DNA from: Flavobacteriaceae bacterium
GTDB lineage: Bacteria > Bacteroidota > Bacteroidia > Flavobacteriales > Flavobacteriaceae
Length of the DNA: 49,819 nucleotides
NCBI GenBank assembly: GCA_021151665.1
Contig: JAGKWW010000020.1
Location: 1-49,819 of the forward strand
Direction of reading: 5' to 3'
In this document: positions 1-8,652 of the stretch, piece by piece
How positions within the stretch are numbered: the first letter of the stretch is position 1
Layout of the letters: each line of letters opens with the position of its first letter
Program-made: the position numbers and the translations under genes
Notes under the pieces: generated by a model
Told to the model about the DNA's origin: nothing
Databases searched by the model: none
The model's input: only the letters and a program-made list of their open reading frames with translations

Positions 1-52
1 ATTACTGTAAATATAATAAACGCTATCTTTGGAATATCATTCGCCTGAGAAG

Positions 53-289
53 ATGAGAAAAATAAAAATGATCTGGGATTTCCGCGGGCCTGCATCGGCG
101 AAAACTGCTGAGCACCACGAAATACATCTGAAAGAATATATCGCTATTGAAAAGCTGCCGCTCGACATTACCGGGTTTAGTATCATCAGCGACATGCATG
201 CCACCGCGTGGATGGTGGTTACCGATGACTATATGATACCCGTGCGCGATGCGCTGAAGCCCCACCGGGGGGAGGTTTACGAAGAGTAG
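53..289 (+). CDS. Small conserved-looking protein of unknown function
   Basis: A 78-residue reading frame from the ATG at 53; a TTG at 29 in the same frame would add eight residues and an ATG at 68 would remove five. The protein has no signal peptide, membrane segment or cysteine. It is His/Glu/Asp rich in the middle (AEHHEIHLKE) and ends in an acidic tail, which suggests a small soluble cytoplasmic protein. I do not recognise the family. The frame is open over its full length and its amino-acid composition looks like a real protein, while the competing frame on the other strand is Arg/Pro rich and reads like a shadow. It is followed by 170 bases with no gene and then the recQ terminator, so it stands alone. 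Its own promoter would lie outside or at the very edge of the window. Confidence 0.6.
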   Translation: MRKIKMIWDFRGPASAKTAEHHEIHLKEYIAIEKLPLDITGFSIISDMHATAWMVVTDDYMIPVRDALKPHRGEVYEE

Positions 290-458
290 TTTCTCATTCC
301 GGGTTTCGTGTTTTCGGTTGATTGCCGGCCCCCGAATACTCGCGACTCTTCCTCTTAACCCTGACAGAGGCGGCATCCTGACGCGGAGCCTGCGGAGCGG
401 CAGATACAGCCGATGGCAGGACGAAGTGTAGCAACCGGCCCAAGCGACAACTGCTCCT
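290..458. other. GC-rich non-coding stretch
   Basis: This stretch lies between the small gene ending at 289 and the recQ terminator. It is richer in G and C than neighbouring intergenic DNA and contains a short direct repeat of GCGGAGC near 390. No reading frame with a plausible start and composition was seen, and no hairpin with a T tail. It may be decayed coding sequence or an intergenic repeat, but no second copy was seen in this window. Confidence 0.3.
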
Positions 459-484
459 AAAAAAAATCCCGGCCTAAACCGGGA
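459..484 (-). terminator. Rho-independent terminator of recQ
   Basis: On the minus strand the stem TCCCGG (loop TTTAGG) CCGGGA is followed at once by a run of eight T. The hairpin begins 22 bases after the recQ stop codon. The T run on this strand fixes the direction. Confidence 0.85.
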
Positions 485-505
485 CTGTATACTGTAAACT
501 AAAAG

Positions 506-2701
506 CTAATTCGCTACTTCGCTGATAAACTTGATCCGCATCAGGCGCAGTTCTTCGGTATCGTAGTCGCCATCAAATTCTTTGAGCGCGTCTTTAATGT
601 TATCTGATTCCGATTCCATGTAGTAATCGTGTATCTCCTCCTGTTGGTCTTCGTCAAGGATATCGTCTATCCAGTAGCTGATGTTCAGCTTGGTGCCGGA
701 ATAAACGATCTGCTCCATTTCTTTGAGCAGCGCATCCATATCAAGTCCCTTGGCTTTGGCAATGTCGTTGAGCGACAGCTTACGGTCGATGTTCTGGATG
801 ATGTACAGCTTCAGGCTGGAATTGGCTCCGGTAGAGCGCACCACCAAATCATCCGGGCGTACGATATCATTATCTTCCACATACCGCGCTATAAGTTCCA
901 CGAATTCCTTGCCGTATTTTTTTGCCTTGCCTTCGCCCACGCCGTGCACATTGCCAAGCTCGTCGATGTTTATAGGATATTTGAGCGCCATGTCTTCCAA
1001 TGACGGATCCTGGAATACCACAAACGGCGGAACACCCAGCTTTTTGGCCACTTTTTTACGAAGGTCGCGCAGCATGTTCATCAATGCCTCATCTGCGGTA
1101 CCCGACGATTTTGACGCTGTTACTACCGTATCGTCTTCGCTGTCCTCATAATCATGGTCTTCACTCATCATAAATGAGTGCGGCGACTTTATGAACTGCT
1201 TTCCTTGTTCCGTAAGCTTCAGCACACCGTAGCTTTCAATATCCTTATCCAGTAACCCGGCAACCAGCACCTGGCGGATAAGGGCCATCCAGAAACGTTC
1301 GTCAAAATCTTTCCCTTCGCCAAAGAACGGCTGGGCATCGGTTTTATGCGCCTTGATAACTGCATTAATCTTACCCGTAAGTGTAAATATGATCTCTTTC
1401 GATTTGTATAAGGCCTTGGTATCGCGCACCACTTCAAGCAGCTGCTGTACCTGCTCCATAGCCTCGACCTTTTTCTTCGGGTTGCGGACGTTATCGTCCA
1501 TATCGGCGCCTTCGCCGTTCACGTCGTCAAATTCTTCACCGAAGTAATGCAGCAGGAATTTACGCCGCGACATCGAGGTTTCGGCATACGACACCACTTC
1601 CTGTAGCAACGCATACCCTATCTCCTGTTCGGCCACGGGCTTGCCCGACATGAATTTTTCGAGCTTTTCGATGTCCTTGTATGAGTAATAAGCAAGGCAA
1701 TGCCCTTCGCCGCCGTCACGTCCCGCACGGCCGGTTTCCTGGTAGTAGCTTTCGAGCGACTTCGGGATATCGTGGTGGATCACGAATCGTACATCCGGCT
1801 TATCGATACCCATACCAAAGGCAATGGTGGCAACTACAACGTCTACATCTTCCATAAGGAACATATCCTGGTGGCGGGCACGTGTTTTGGCATCGAGTCC
1901 CGCATGGTATGGCACCGCACTAATACCGTTCACCTGGAGTACCTGGGCTATTTCCTCCACCTTTTTACGGCTGAGGCAATAAATAACCCCTGACTTACCC
2001 TTATGGTTTCGGATAAAGCGTATGATGTCTGATTCGACGTTTTTTGTTTTAGGGCGTACTTCATAATACAGGTTCGGCCTGTTGAACGATGCCTTAAATG
2101 TATTGGCATCGGGCATATCTAGGTTTTTCAGGATGTCTTCCTGCACCTTTGGCGTAGCCGTAGCGGTAAGCCCAATGATCGGGATATCGCCCAGCTGCCT
2201 GATGATGCTGCGCAGGTTGCGGTATTCCGGGCGGAAGTCATGCCCCCACTCCGAAATACAGTGCGCTTCGTCTATCGCGACAAAAGACAAGGTAACCCCT
2301 TGCAGGAACTGTGTATATTCTTCTTTGGTGAGCGATTCGGGCGCTACATACAAAAGCTTGGTAAGCCCTGAAGTTATATCTTTTTTTACCTGGTTAACTT
2401 CGGTTTTGGTAAGCGACGAGTTGAGCACATGCGCAATGCCAGGCTCTGAAGAAAGGCTCCGTATCGCATCTACCTGATTTTTCATAAGAGCTATAAGCGG
2501 CGAAACCACGATTGCAGTTCCCTCCAGCACAAGTGCCGGCAACTGGTAGCAAAGCGATTTCCCCCCGCCCGTAGGCATGATCACAAAGGTATTATGCCCT
2601 GATATGATGCTCCGTACCACATCTTCCTGGAGCCCCTTAAACTTGTTAAAACCAAAATACTTTTTTAACTCTTTATGTAAGTCAATTTCGGTCGATTTCA
2701 T
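506..2701 (-). CDS. recQ: ATP-dependent DNA helicase RecQ (long form without zinc cysteines)
   Basis: A 731-residue superfamily 2 helicase that unwinds DNA 3'-5' during recombination and fork repair. Visible motifs are Walker A (TGGGKS, Lys48), the DEAH box at 144-147 followed by the RecQ aromatic-rich loop (ISEWGHDFRPEY), and motif VI (QETGRAGRDG, 321-330). A winged-helix region follows, then an HRDC domain at roughly 535-612 and an extra C-terminal segment of about 120 residues. The E. coli enzyme has about 610 residues, so this is the longer form. The RecQ zinc-binding region should carry four cysteines after the LLHYFGE motif. Here it reads as an acidic, Asn-rich loop (about 390-408) with no cysteine at all, so the zinc site is missing. 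The gene is divergent from kdsD across 79 bases. Confidence 0.97.
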   Translation of the reverse strand: MKSTEIDLHKELKKYFGFNKFKGLQEDVVRSIISGHNTFVIMPTGGGKSLCYQLPALVLEGTAIVVSPLIALMKNQVDAIRSLSSEPGIAHVLNSSLTKTEVNQVKKDITSGLTKLLYVAPESLTKEEYTQFLQGVTLSFVAIDEAHCISEWGHDFRPEYRNLRSIIRQLGDIPIIGLTATATPKVQEDILKNLDMPDANTFKASFNRPNLYYEVRPKTKNVESDIIRFIRNHKGKSGVIYCLSRKKVEEIAQVLQVNGISAVPYHAGLDAKTRARHQDMFLMEDVDVVVATIAFGMGIDKPDVRFVIHHDIPKSLESYYQETGRAGRDGGEGHCLAYYSYKDIEKLEKFMSGKPVAEQEIGYALLQEVVSYAETSMSRRKFLLHYFGEEFDDVNGEGADMDDNVRNPKKKVEAMEQVQQLLEVVRDTKALYKSKEIIFTLTGKINAVIKAHKTDAQPFFGEGKDFDERFWMALIRQVLVAGLLDKDIESYGVLKLTEQGKQFIKSPHSFMMSEDHDYEDSEDDTVVTASKSSGTADEALMNMLRDLRKKVAKKLGVPPFVVFQDPSLEDMALKYPINIDELGNVHGVGEGKAKKYGKEFVELIARYVEDNDIVRPDDLVVRSTGANSSLKLYIIQNIDRKLSLNDIAKAKGLDMDALLKEMEQIVYSGTKLNISYWIDDILDEDQQEEIHDYYMESESDNIKDALKEFDGDYDTEELRLMRIKFISEVAN

Positions 2702-2723
2702 TATTTCTTAACTCTTATTTACA

Positions 2724-2731
2724 TAAATTTG
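2724..2731 (+). promoter_or_regulatory. Candidate -7 element for kdsD operon
   Basis: TAAATTTG matches the Bacteroidota -7 consensus TAnnTTTG and lies 50 bases before the kdsD start, in the short recQ/kdsD divergent gap. No TTG was found at the expected -33 distance, so the support is one element only. Confidence 0.35.
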
Positions 2732-2780
2732 CAGAATATAAAGATACAAAAATCTTTATTTCGCACAACCATTAAAATTT

Positions 2781-3755
2781 TTGCCGCGCTTGACAAACAC
2801 AGATTCTATACTGGCATCGGCCAGAAAAACAATACTTTCTGAAGGTGAAAGCATTACTGCCCTTGTCAACTACCTCGATGAAGATTTTGCACATACCGCT
2901 CGCATCATTTTTAACACAAAAGGCCGCCTGGTTGTAACCGGCATCGGGAAGAGCGCTATTATAGCAAGCAAGATCGTTGCCACACTCAACTCTACCGGAA
3001 CCCCATCGGTTTTCCTGCATGCAGCGGAAGCCATTCATGGCGACCTGGGTATGGTGCAGCCCGGAGATGTGGTATTGTGCATCTCGAAAAGCGGCAACAG
3101 CCCGGAGATCAAGGTGCTGGTTCCTTTGCTAAAACGCTTCGGCAATGTACTTATTGGCATGACCGCCGATAAAAATTCATTTCTGGGAAAAGAATCCGAC
3201 CACGTGCTTCATGCGTATGTAGCACAGGAGGCCTGCCCCAACAACCTTGCCCCTACCAACAGCACTACGGCGCAGCTGGTACTGGGCGATGCGCTTGCGG
3301 TATGCCTGATGGAGATGCGCGGTTTTAAAGCGGAAGATTTTGCAAAATACCATCCGGGGGGTGCGTTGGGCAAAAAGCTGCTGCTTCGCGTTGGCGACAT
3401 GCTGGACGGCACCCACCGCCCTGCCGTGAGCCCCGATTGCAGTATTAAAAAAGCTATAGTCGAAATATCAGAGAAAAGGCTCGGCGTAACGGCTGTGCTT
3501 GATAATAACAAGATCGTGGGAATTATCACCGACGGTGACATCCGCCGGATGCTAAACGACCGCGATAACATTGCCGGGGTAACTGCTGCCGATATCATGA
3601 CGCGAAACCCCAAGACCATATCACCTGCCGCGATGGCGACAGAGGCACTGCATACGATGGAGAATTTTGCCATCACGCAGCTTGTGGTAGCCGATGGCGA
3701 CGAATACCTGGGTGTATTACATTTACATGACATTTTAAAAGAAGGAATAGTATAG
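2781..3755 (+). CDS. kdsD: D-arabinose 5-phosphate isomerase, KpsF/GutQ family
   Basis: Converts ribulose 5-phosphate to arabinose 5-phosphate, the first dedicated step of Kdo synthesis for lipopolysaccharide. The 324 residues show an N-terminal SIS sugar-isomerase domain with GIGKSA (54-59) and SKSGNSPE (102-109), the family motif HPGGALGKKL near 191, and two C-terminal CBS domains (about 205-324). The length is normal for the family. No ATG is available near the N-terminus; the frame starts with TTG at 2781, and a second in-frame TTG lies three codons later. It is the first gene of a tight + strand operon: its stop codon abuts the tatC start, and lptB lies three genes on. That links Kdo supply with LPS export. 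Confidence 0.95.
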   Translation: MPRLTNTDSILASARKTILSEGESITALVNYLDEDFAHTARIIFNTKGRLVVTGIGKSAIIASKIVATLNSTGTPSVFLHAAEAIHGDLGMVQPGDVVLCISKSGNSPEIKVLVPLLKRFGNVLIGMTADKNSFLGKESDHVLHAYVAQEACPNNLAPTNSTTAQLVLGDALAVCLMEMRGFKAEDFAKYHPGGALGKKLLLRVGDMLDGTHRPAVSPDCSIKKAIVEISEKRLGVTAVLDNNKIVGIITDGDIRRMLNDRDNIAGVTAADIMTRNPKTISPAAMATEALHTMENFAITQLVVADGDEYLGVLHLHDILKEGIV

Positions 3756-4571
3756 ATGGCTAAAAAAACGGGCGAAATGTCGTTTCTGGACCACCTTGAA
3801 GAACTGCGGTGGCTCCTGATCAGGGTTGTGGTGGCAATAATCATTTGCGGATGTGTCGCCTTTACCTTTAGCGGGTGGATATTTGACACGATAATCTTCG
3901 CGCCTAAACGTGGTGACTTTGTTACCTACCAGTTTTTTTGCGAACTCGCCAATAAATATGACCTCGACAAGAGTTTTTGTATGATGGACATTCCGTTCAA
4001 CATACAGAGCCGGGACATGGAAGGGCAGTTCAACACCGATATCTGGACCTCAATAACCGCAGGTTTCATACTCGCCTTCCCTTTTATACTCTGGGAATTC
4101 TGGAAATTCATCAGTCCCGCACTGTACGAGAAGGAAAGGAAGTATGCGGTATCGTTCCTTATCCTGTCGTCGCTGTTGTTTTTTATGGGGGTGGTATTTG
4201 GGTATTTCCTGATCGTGCCGCTTTCTATAAACTTCCTGGCCAATTACCGCATCAGCGAAGTCGTGCAGAACAACATCGACCTGGACTCCTACCTGAGCCT
4301 CATCAAGACCACGGTTATTGCCTGCGGCCTGGTTTTTGAAATGCCGATATTGATGTACTTCCTCGCTAAGATTGGTGTGGTGGGCCCGCAATTTTTAAAG
4401 AAATACAGGCGTTATGCCTACGTGATCATACTTATCGTAGCGGCTATTGTTACGCCTCCGGATGTGGTAAGCCAGATGATTGTAACCATCCCGCTTATCA
4501 TATTGTATGAAGTAAGCATATTGATAGTAGCACGCGTAAAGAAAAATAAACTTAAAGCGGAAACAATATAA
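3756..4571 (+). CDS. tatC: Sec-independent protein translocase subunit TatC
   Basis: The polytopic receptor of the twin-arginine translocation system, which binds the RR signal peptides of folded exported proteins. The 271 residues show about six membrane segments, the conserved cytoplasmic N-terminus (MSFLDHLEELR), and the conserved acidic residue in the first periplasmic region (ISPALYEKER). The insert between the first two membrane helices (roughly residues 50-90) is longer than in E. coli and contains two cysteines. The ATG follows the kdsD stop codon directly. No tatA or tatB is adjacent, so the partner subunit must be encoded elsewhere. Confidence 0.96.
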   Translation: MAKKTGEMSFLDHLEELRWLLIRVVVAIIICGCVAFTFSGWIFDTIIFAPKRGDFVTYQFFCELANKYDLDKSFCMMDIPFNIQSRDMEGQFNTDIWTSITAGFILAFPFILWEFWKFISPALYEKERKYAVSFLILSSLLFFMGVVFGYFLIVPLSINFLANYRISEVVQNNIDLDSYLSLIKTTVIACGLVFEMPILMYFLAKIGVVGPQFLKKYRRYAYVIILIVAAIVTPPDVVSQMIVTIPLIILYEVSILIVARVKKNKLKAETI

Positions 4572-4933
4572 TGGCAGACCTTGTAAAAGATTTCAACGAT
4601 TACCGCCAGAAGATGAATGACAAGCTTTTGGCAGATAACAATAAGATCATCAAGCGCATTTTTAATCTTGACACCAACGCCTATATGGAAGGTGCCCTGG
4701 ATGTGAAGACGAAAGAACTTCTTGGGCTTGTAGCCTCGGCCGTACTGCGTTGTGATGATTGTATCAAATACCATCTCGAAACCTGCTACAAGGAGGGGCT
4801 TAACCGTGAGCAGGTAATGGAAGCGCTGGGCATTGCCACACTTGTGGGCGGCACTATTGTAATACCGCACCTGCGCCGCGCCTATGAATTCTGGGAAGCG
4901 CTGGAGAACAACGCCTCCGAATCAAACCAATAA
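4571..4933 (+). CDS. AhpD-like / carboxymuconolactone decarboxylase family protein
   Basis: A 120-residue, all-helical protein of the AhpD/CMD superfamily. The sequence has the CxxC pair (RCDDC) followed by IKYHLE, the redox-active signature of alkylhydroperoxidase-like members, and the typical downstream stretch around EALGIATLVGG. A peroxidase or disulfide-reductase role is likely, but the substrate is unknown. The start codon overlaps the tatC stop by one base (TAATG), so the two are translationally coupled. The gene sits between tatC and lptB in the operon, with no obvious reason of pathway. Confidence 0.88.
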   Translation: MADLVKDFNDYRQKMNDKLLADNNKIIKRIFNLDTNAYMEGALDVKTKELLGLVASAVLRCDDCIKYHLETCYKEGLNREQVMEALGIATLVGGTIVIPHLRRAYEFWEALENNASESNQ

Positions 4934-4940
4934 TTTTGCG

Positions 4941-5726
4941 ATGATCTTAAGAGCAGACAATTTAATAAAGACATACAAAGGACGCACCGTTGTAAAGGGC
5001 ATTTCGGTAGAAGTGAACCAAGGCGAGATCGTAGGGCTTCTTGGCCCGAATGGCGCCGGGAAAACTACATCGTTCTACATGATCGTAGGCCTGGTAAAAC
5101 CTAATGCCGGCAAGATCTATCTTGACGATATGGAAATTACGGACTTCCCGATGTACAAGCGAGCGCAAAACGGCATTGGCTACCTTGCACAGGAGGCATC
5201 GGTTTTCCGGAAGCTGAGCATTGAAGATAACATCATGAGCGTATTGCAGCTTACCAACCTTTCTAAAAAGGAGCAGGAAGCCAAAATGGAATCGCTTATC
5301 GATGAGTTCTCGCTACAGCACATCCGTACCAATCGTGGTGACCTTTTATCCGGTGGTGAGCGCCGACGTACCGAAATTGCACGCGCGCTGGCTACCGACC
5401 CAAAATTCATCCTTTTGGATGAACCTTTTGCCGGAGTAGACCCCGTAGCGGTAGAAGATATACAGCGCATTGTAGCACAGTTAAAGAATAAGAACATCGG
5501 CATCCTGATTACCGACCACAATGTACAGGAAACTTTAGCGATTACAGACAAGACCTACCTGATGTTTGAGGGAGGTATCCTTAAGGCCGGTATACCCGAA
5601 GACCTTGCCAGTGACGAAATGGTTCGTAAGGTGTATTTGGGGCAAAACTTCGAGCTTCGTAAGAAAAAGCTCGACTTCAGCCTGCACAACGGCAAGAGCA
5701 CCGAACCGGACAGGGAAAATTTTTAA
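4941..5726 (+). CDS. lptB: LPS export ABC transporter ATP-binding protein LptB
   Basis: The ATPase that drives lipopolysaccharide extraction from the inner membrane with LptF, LptG and LptC. The 261 residues show Walker A (GPNGAGKTT, 35-43), a Q-loop (YLAQEASVFRKL), the signature LSGGERRRTEIARAL, Walker B (FILLDEPFAGVDP) and the H-loop (ITDHNV). These are characteristic of LptB rather than a generic ABC ATPase. About 20 extra C-terminal residues follow the usual end. I chose the ATG at 4941 because it lies after the stop of the preceding gene and gives the standard N-terminus; a longer frame from 4884 would run inside that gene. It is the last gene of the kdsD operon and is followed by a strong terminator. 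Confidence 0.97.
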   Translation: MILRADNLIKTYKGRTVVKGISVEVNQGEIVGLLGPNGAGKTTSFYMIVGLVKPNAGKIYLDDMEITDFPMYKRAQNGIGYLAQEASVFRKLSIEDNIMSVLQLTNLSKKEQEAKMESLIDEFSLQHIRTNRGDLLSGGERRRTEIARALATDPKFILLDEPFAGVDPVAVEDIQRIVAQLKNKNIGILITDHNVQETLAITDKTYLMFEGGILKAGIPEDLASDEMVRKVYLGQNFELRKKKLDFSLHNGKSTEPDRENF

Positions 5727-5817
5727 TTTAAAAATACCTATTATTGGGTATTTTCTAGAGTTGGAGGTAGCTGTACATTCGCAGCACAATACCAACAACC
5801 ATTATAAGCCACCACTA

Positions 5818-5846
5818 CTGCCCCTAAATTAAGGGGCAGTTTTTAT
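5818..5846 (+). terminator. Terminator of the kdsD-lptB operon
   Basis: Perfect 8-bp stem CTGCCCCT / AGGGGCAG with loop AAATTA, then TTTTTATTTT. The T-rich tail runs into the last codons of the convergent lysozyme gene. A weaker AATACC/GGTATT hairpin lies upstream near 5735-5752. Confidence 0.85.
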
Positions 5847-6718
5847 TTTGCCATTTTCCTCAATGATTGAAGGCTTCCGTTGTAAATGTTCACATCCACA
5901 GTACCTTCTATCCCTTCCAGCTGCGCCTTATCGGTAAACTGCCAGAAGAGCCACTCTTTCCGTATCTCGTCTTCAAAGAAACTGTAATTGGCTATCCAGA
6001 GTTCGTAGCCTTCAAACTCTTTCTTCAGGAAATCGGTATAAAAACTTTCGCCACTATAAATTACAGGCCGCTTGCCATAGTGTTTTTCAACTTTATCGAG
6101 CCATCGCTTTAGCCCGCTTTTCAGGCTGTCAACGCTCTGCTCGTTAGGTATTTTCTCAATATCCAGCACAGGAGGCAGGTCGCCCTTTGAGAGCTTCACC
6201 GTTTTAATAAAGTGCTCCGCCTGCTTTACAGAATTTTCGTCCGGCCGGTAATAATGATACGCCCCACGCAGAAACCCGCACGCTTTTACCGCTTTCCAGT
6301 TCTTATGGAATTTGGCATCTGCACCATTTTTGCCCGCTGTGGCGCGCACAAAAACAAAATGAATAGGGAAATCATCGCTTTCCTGCTTTACCTTGGCCCA
6401 GTCAACATCGCCCTGGTAATGCGAAACATCAATACCGAATACCTTATCCTTATGGCGCGAAACGATTTCGTAAGTACGCAGGTTTTCTATTTTGCGCTCT
6501 TCTTTAGTTAAGGCCTCAATACGTTTATTGGTTTTAAAACCAAGCCAGTACAAAAAGCCATGCCGGTAGTTGTAAATGGTTCCTACAAGGCAAACGCAAA
6601 GCAGCGTTATAACCACATACCTGACAAGCCGGGGGTTATAACCGGTTGCAGATTTTTTCTTCTTTCGGGTTCTGGGAGTCGCCCGGCGCACAGCGGCCTT
6701 TTTCGGCACGCGCTTCAT
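5843..6718 (-). CDS. Membrane-anchored GH25 lysozyme
   Basis: A 291-residue glycoside hydrolase family 25 muramidase that would cut peptidoglycan. A basic cytoplasmic start (about 30 residues, many Lys/Arg) is followed by one membrane helix at about 31-50 and then the catalytic domain, so the protein is anchored with its enzyme in the periplasm. GH25 motifs are GIDVSHYQGDVDW (Asp97), VRATAG, RGAYHYYRP, and the catalytic pair in PVLDIE (Asp186, Glu188). Its start overlaps the pssA stop by one base, so the two are cotranscribed. The last codons overlap the T tail of the convergent lptB terminator. Confidence 0.92.
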   Translation of the reverse strand: MKRVPKKAAVRRATPRTRKKKKSATGYNPRLVRYVVITLLCVCLVGTIYNYRHGFLYWLGFKTNKRIEALTKEERKIENLRTYEIVSRHKDKVFGIDVSHYQGDVDWAKVKQESDDFPIHFVFVRATAGKNGADAKFHKNWKAVKACGFLRGAYHYYRPDENSVKQAEHFIKTVKLSKGDLPPVLDIEKIPNEQSVDSLKSGLKRWLDKVEKHYGKRPVIYSGESFYTDFLKKEFEGYELWIANYSFFEDEIRKEWLFWQFTDKAQLEGIEGTVDVNIYNGSLQSLRKMAK

Positions 6719-7467
6719 TACTGCTGCCGGGGAGTGATTTTATTATTGATCACAGAAAGCATTACATACAGCAATATAATAAGCGGTATGGCCATAAACT
6801 GAAAAATAAACAAAAGCAAGATAGATATGATGAGGAAAATAAATTGTATCTTATTTTTCTCCCAGTTAAAATACTTTACCTTAAGTGAGAACAGGGGAAT
6901 TTCGGCGTTTAGCATAAATGCGCTCAGGAAGGTAATACCTATCAGCACGTAAGGGTTGCTTAGCAGCGAGAACAGCATACCTTCGCTATCTGCGCTGATG
7001 AGCGGAAGGCTCATAATGAACAAAGCATTTGCGGGCGTGGGAAGCCCTATAAATGAATCCGTTTGTCGGGAGTCAACATTGAATTTCGCCAACCGGTAAC
7101 ACGAGGCCAGTGTTATGATGAAGCCGGTATACGGCAGCACCCATATATAGAAATACTGCATCGAAACACTCATCTCAAAGTTTTCGACATAATTTTCAGA
7201 GATATGCGTAAGCAGCTGATACATCACCAGGCCCGGCACTACACCGCTCGTAACCATATCGGCCAGCGAATCGAGCTGCAGCCCTATCGCGCTTTTTACC
7301 TTTAAGATGCGGGCAAAGAAGCCATCCCAGAAATCAAAGAATACACCAATGCAAACCCACAAAAACGCGTAGAAGAAATGTTCGTTGAAGGCAAATACAA
7401 GGGCGATAAGCCCCGAAGCGAGATTGAGGAGTGTAATAAAGTTGGGTATATGTTTCTTTACCGACAT
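6718..7467 (-). CDS. pssA: CDP-diacylglycerol-serine O-phosphatidyltransferase
   Basis: Makes phosphatidylserine from CDP-diacylglycerol and serine, the precursor of phosphatidylethanolamine. The 249 residues are mostly membrane helices and hold the complete CDP-alcohol phosphotransferase signature D45-x2-D48-G49-x2-A52-R53-x8-G62-x3-D66-x3-D70. The opening (VKKHIPNFITLLNLASGL) is typical of the phosphatidylserine synthase branch. The gene stop overlaps the start of the GH25 gene. A TAACTTTG element lies just upstream. Confidence 0.93.
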   Translation of the reverse strand: MSVKKHIPNFITLLNLASGLIALVFAFNEHFFYAFLWVCIGVFFDFWDGFFARILKVKSAIGLQLDSLADMVTSGVVPGLVMYQLLTHISENYVENFEMSVSMQYFYIWVLPYTGFIITLASCYRLAKFNVDSRQTDSFIGLPTPANALFIMSLPLISADSEGMLFSLLSNPYVLIGITFLSAFMLNAEIPLFSLKVKYFNWEKNKIQFIFLIISILLLFIFQFMAIPLIILLYVMLSVINNKITPRQQ

Positions 7468-7488
7468 ATTTTTAGCAATTTATATGCG

Positions 7489-7496
7489 CAAAGTTA
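7489..7496 (-). promoter_or_regulatory. Candidate -7 element for pssA
   Basis: On the minus strand TAACTTTG fits TAnnTTTG and sits 22 bases upstream of the pssA ATG. No -33 TTG is seen at the right distance. Confidence 0.35.
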
Positions 7497-7565
7497 ACAC
7501 AATAACTTATTAGAAAGTGAGTTTAGTATTTGAGAATTTTATATAATATTTGCAAAAATTACGCA

Positions 7566-8639
7566 TTGAGAAAGCTTTTCCTTTTATTTATCCCTTTCTT
7601 TTCGATGGCTGCGTTTGGGCAGTCGGTGCGCAAGTATTCCAATGAATTTATGAGCATTGGGGTTGATGCCGCCGCGTTGGGCATGAGCAATGCTGTGGCT
7701 GCGCATACCTCTGATGTAAATTCGGGATACTGGAACCCCGCCGGCCTCATTGGGGTGCAGGATAAACAGATAGCCCTTATGCATGCCAGTTATTTTGCCA
7801 ATATAGCGCAATATGACTATGGCGCATTTGCCATGCCAATCGATGACCGCAGTGCATTCGGGTTTTCGGTTATTCGTTTTGGGGTAGATGATATCCTCAA
7901 CACTACACAGCTTATAGACAGCCAGGGTAATATCGACTATAACCGGATAAGCCTTTTCTCTGCTACAGACTATGCCGCCACGGTTTCGTATGCCCGCAGG
8001 CTCCCATTGAGCGGACTTAAGTTTGGCGTGAATGCGAAAGTAATACGGCGCATGATTGGCGACTTTGCCAACTCATGGGGTTTTGGTTTTGACCTGGGGT
8101 TTCAGTATGAAGCGAAGAACGACTGGAAGCTTGGGCTTATGTTTCGCGATATAACCACCACCTACAATACCTGGCAGATTAATGAAGAAGCCTACCAAAC
8201 TATAAAGGATGCGATTCCCGGAGAAAACCAGGAACTGCCCGAAACCACCGAAATCACGTTACCCAAAGCGCAGTTTGGGGTATCGAAGCTATTTACCATC
8301 CATTATGATTACACCATACTTGCGGCAGCCAACCTGAACATGCAGTTTGCCCAGACCAACGATATCATTTCTACCAGCGCCGTCAGCATCGATCCCGCAA
8401 TAGGATTTGAGGCGGGCTACATAGACCTTGTTTTCCTTAGGGGCGGCGTAGGCAATTTCCAGAATATTACCCAGATAGACGGCACCGGTAAGCTCAGCTT
8501 CCAGCCCAACATCGGCCTTGGCTTTAAATACAAAGGAATCCAGGTAGATTATGCCCTTACCGATCTTGGCGACCAAAGCGCGGCTTTGTATTCAAATATC
8601 TTTTCACTTAAAGTAGATCTTGGTATCTTTAGGCGCTAA
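7566..8639 (+). CDS. PorV/PorQ-family outer-membrane beta-barrel protein
   Basis: A predicted outer-membrane protein of the FadL-like PorV/PorQ family. Members are linked to type IX secretion or are of unknown role. The mature part shows the family opening (YSNEFMSIGVDAAALGMSNA), the SGYWNPAGL motif and many alternating amphipathic strands, ending in FSLKVDLGIFRR like a barrel end strand. I chose the TTG at 7566 because it gives a clean signal peptide (MRKLFLLFIPFFSMAAFGQS) and 357 residues; the in-frame TTG at 7530 adds 12 residues that do not fit a signal peptide. Direct membership in the secretion machinery is not shown. The next gene starts 13 bases downstream. Confidence 0.82.
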   Translation: MRKLFLLFIPFFSMAAFGQSVRKYSNEFMSIGVDAAALGMSNAVAAHTSDVNSGYWNPAGLIGVQDKQIALMHASYFANIAQYDYGAFAMPIDDRSAFGFSVIRFGVDDILNTTQLIDSQGNIDYNRISLFSATDYAATVSYARRLPLSGLKFGVNAKVIRRMIGDFANSWGFGFDLGFQYEAKNDWKLGLMFRDITTTYNTWQINEEAYQTIKDAIPGENQELPETTEITLPKAQFGVSKLFTIHYDYTILAAANLNMQFAQTNDIISTSAVSIDPAIGFEAGYIDLVFLRGGVGNFQNITQIDGTGKLSFQPNIGLGFKYKGIQVDYALTDLGDQSAALYSNIFSLKVDLGIFRR

Positions 8640-8652
8640 ATAATCCTTTGCT

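Noticed and set aside
1700..1993. Plus-strand frames opposite recQ, and similar antisense frames across the window
   Set aside because: They mirror the codon pattern of well-supported genes on the other strand and lack recognisable domains.
4884..4940. Longer N-terminus for LptB starting inside the AhpD-like gene
   Set aside because: The extra 19 residues are a frame-shifted reading of the preceding gene; the ATG at 4941 gives the normal LptB start.
5727..5817. tRNA-like or small RNA region after lptB
   Set aside because: No cloverleaf with matching acceptor stem was found; only a weak AATACC/GGTATT hairpin before the main terminator.
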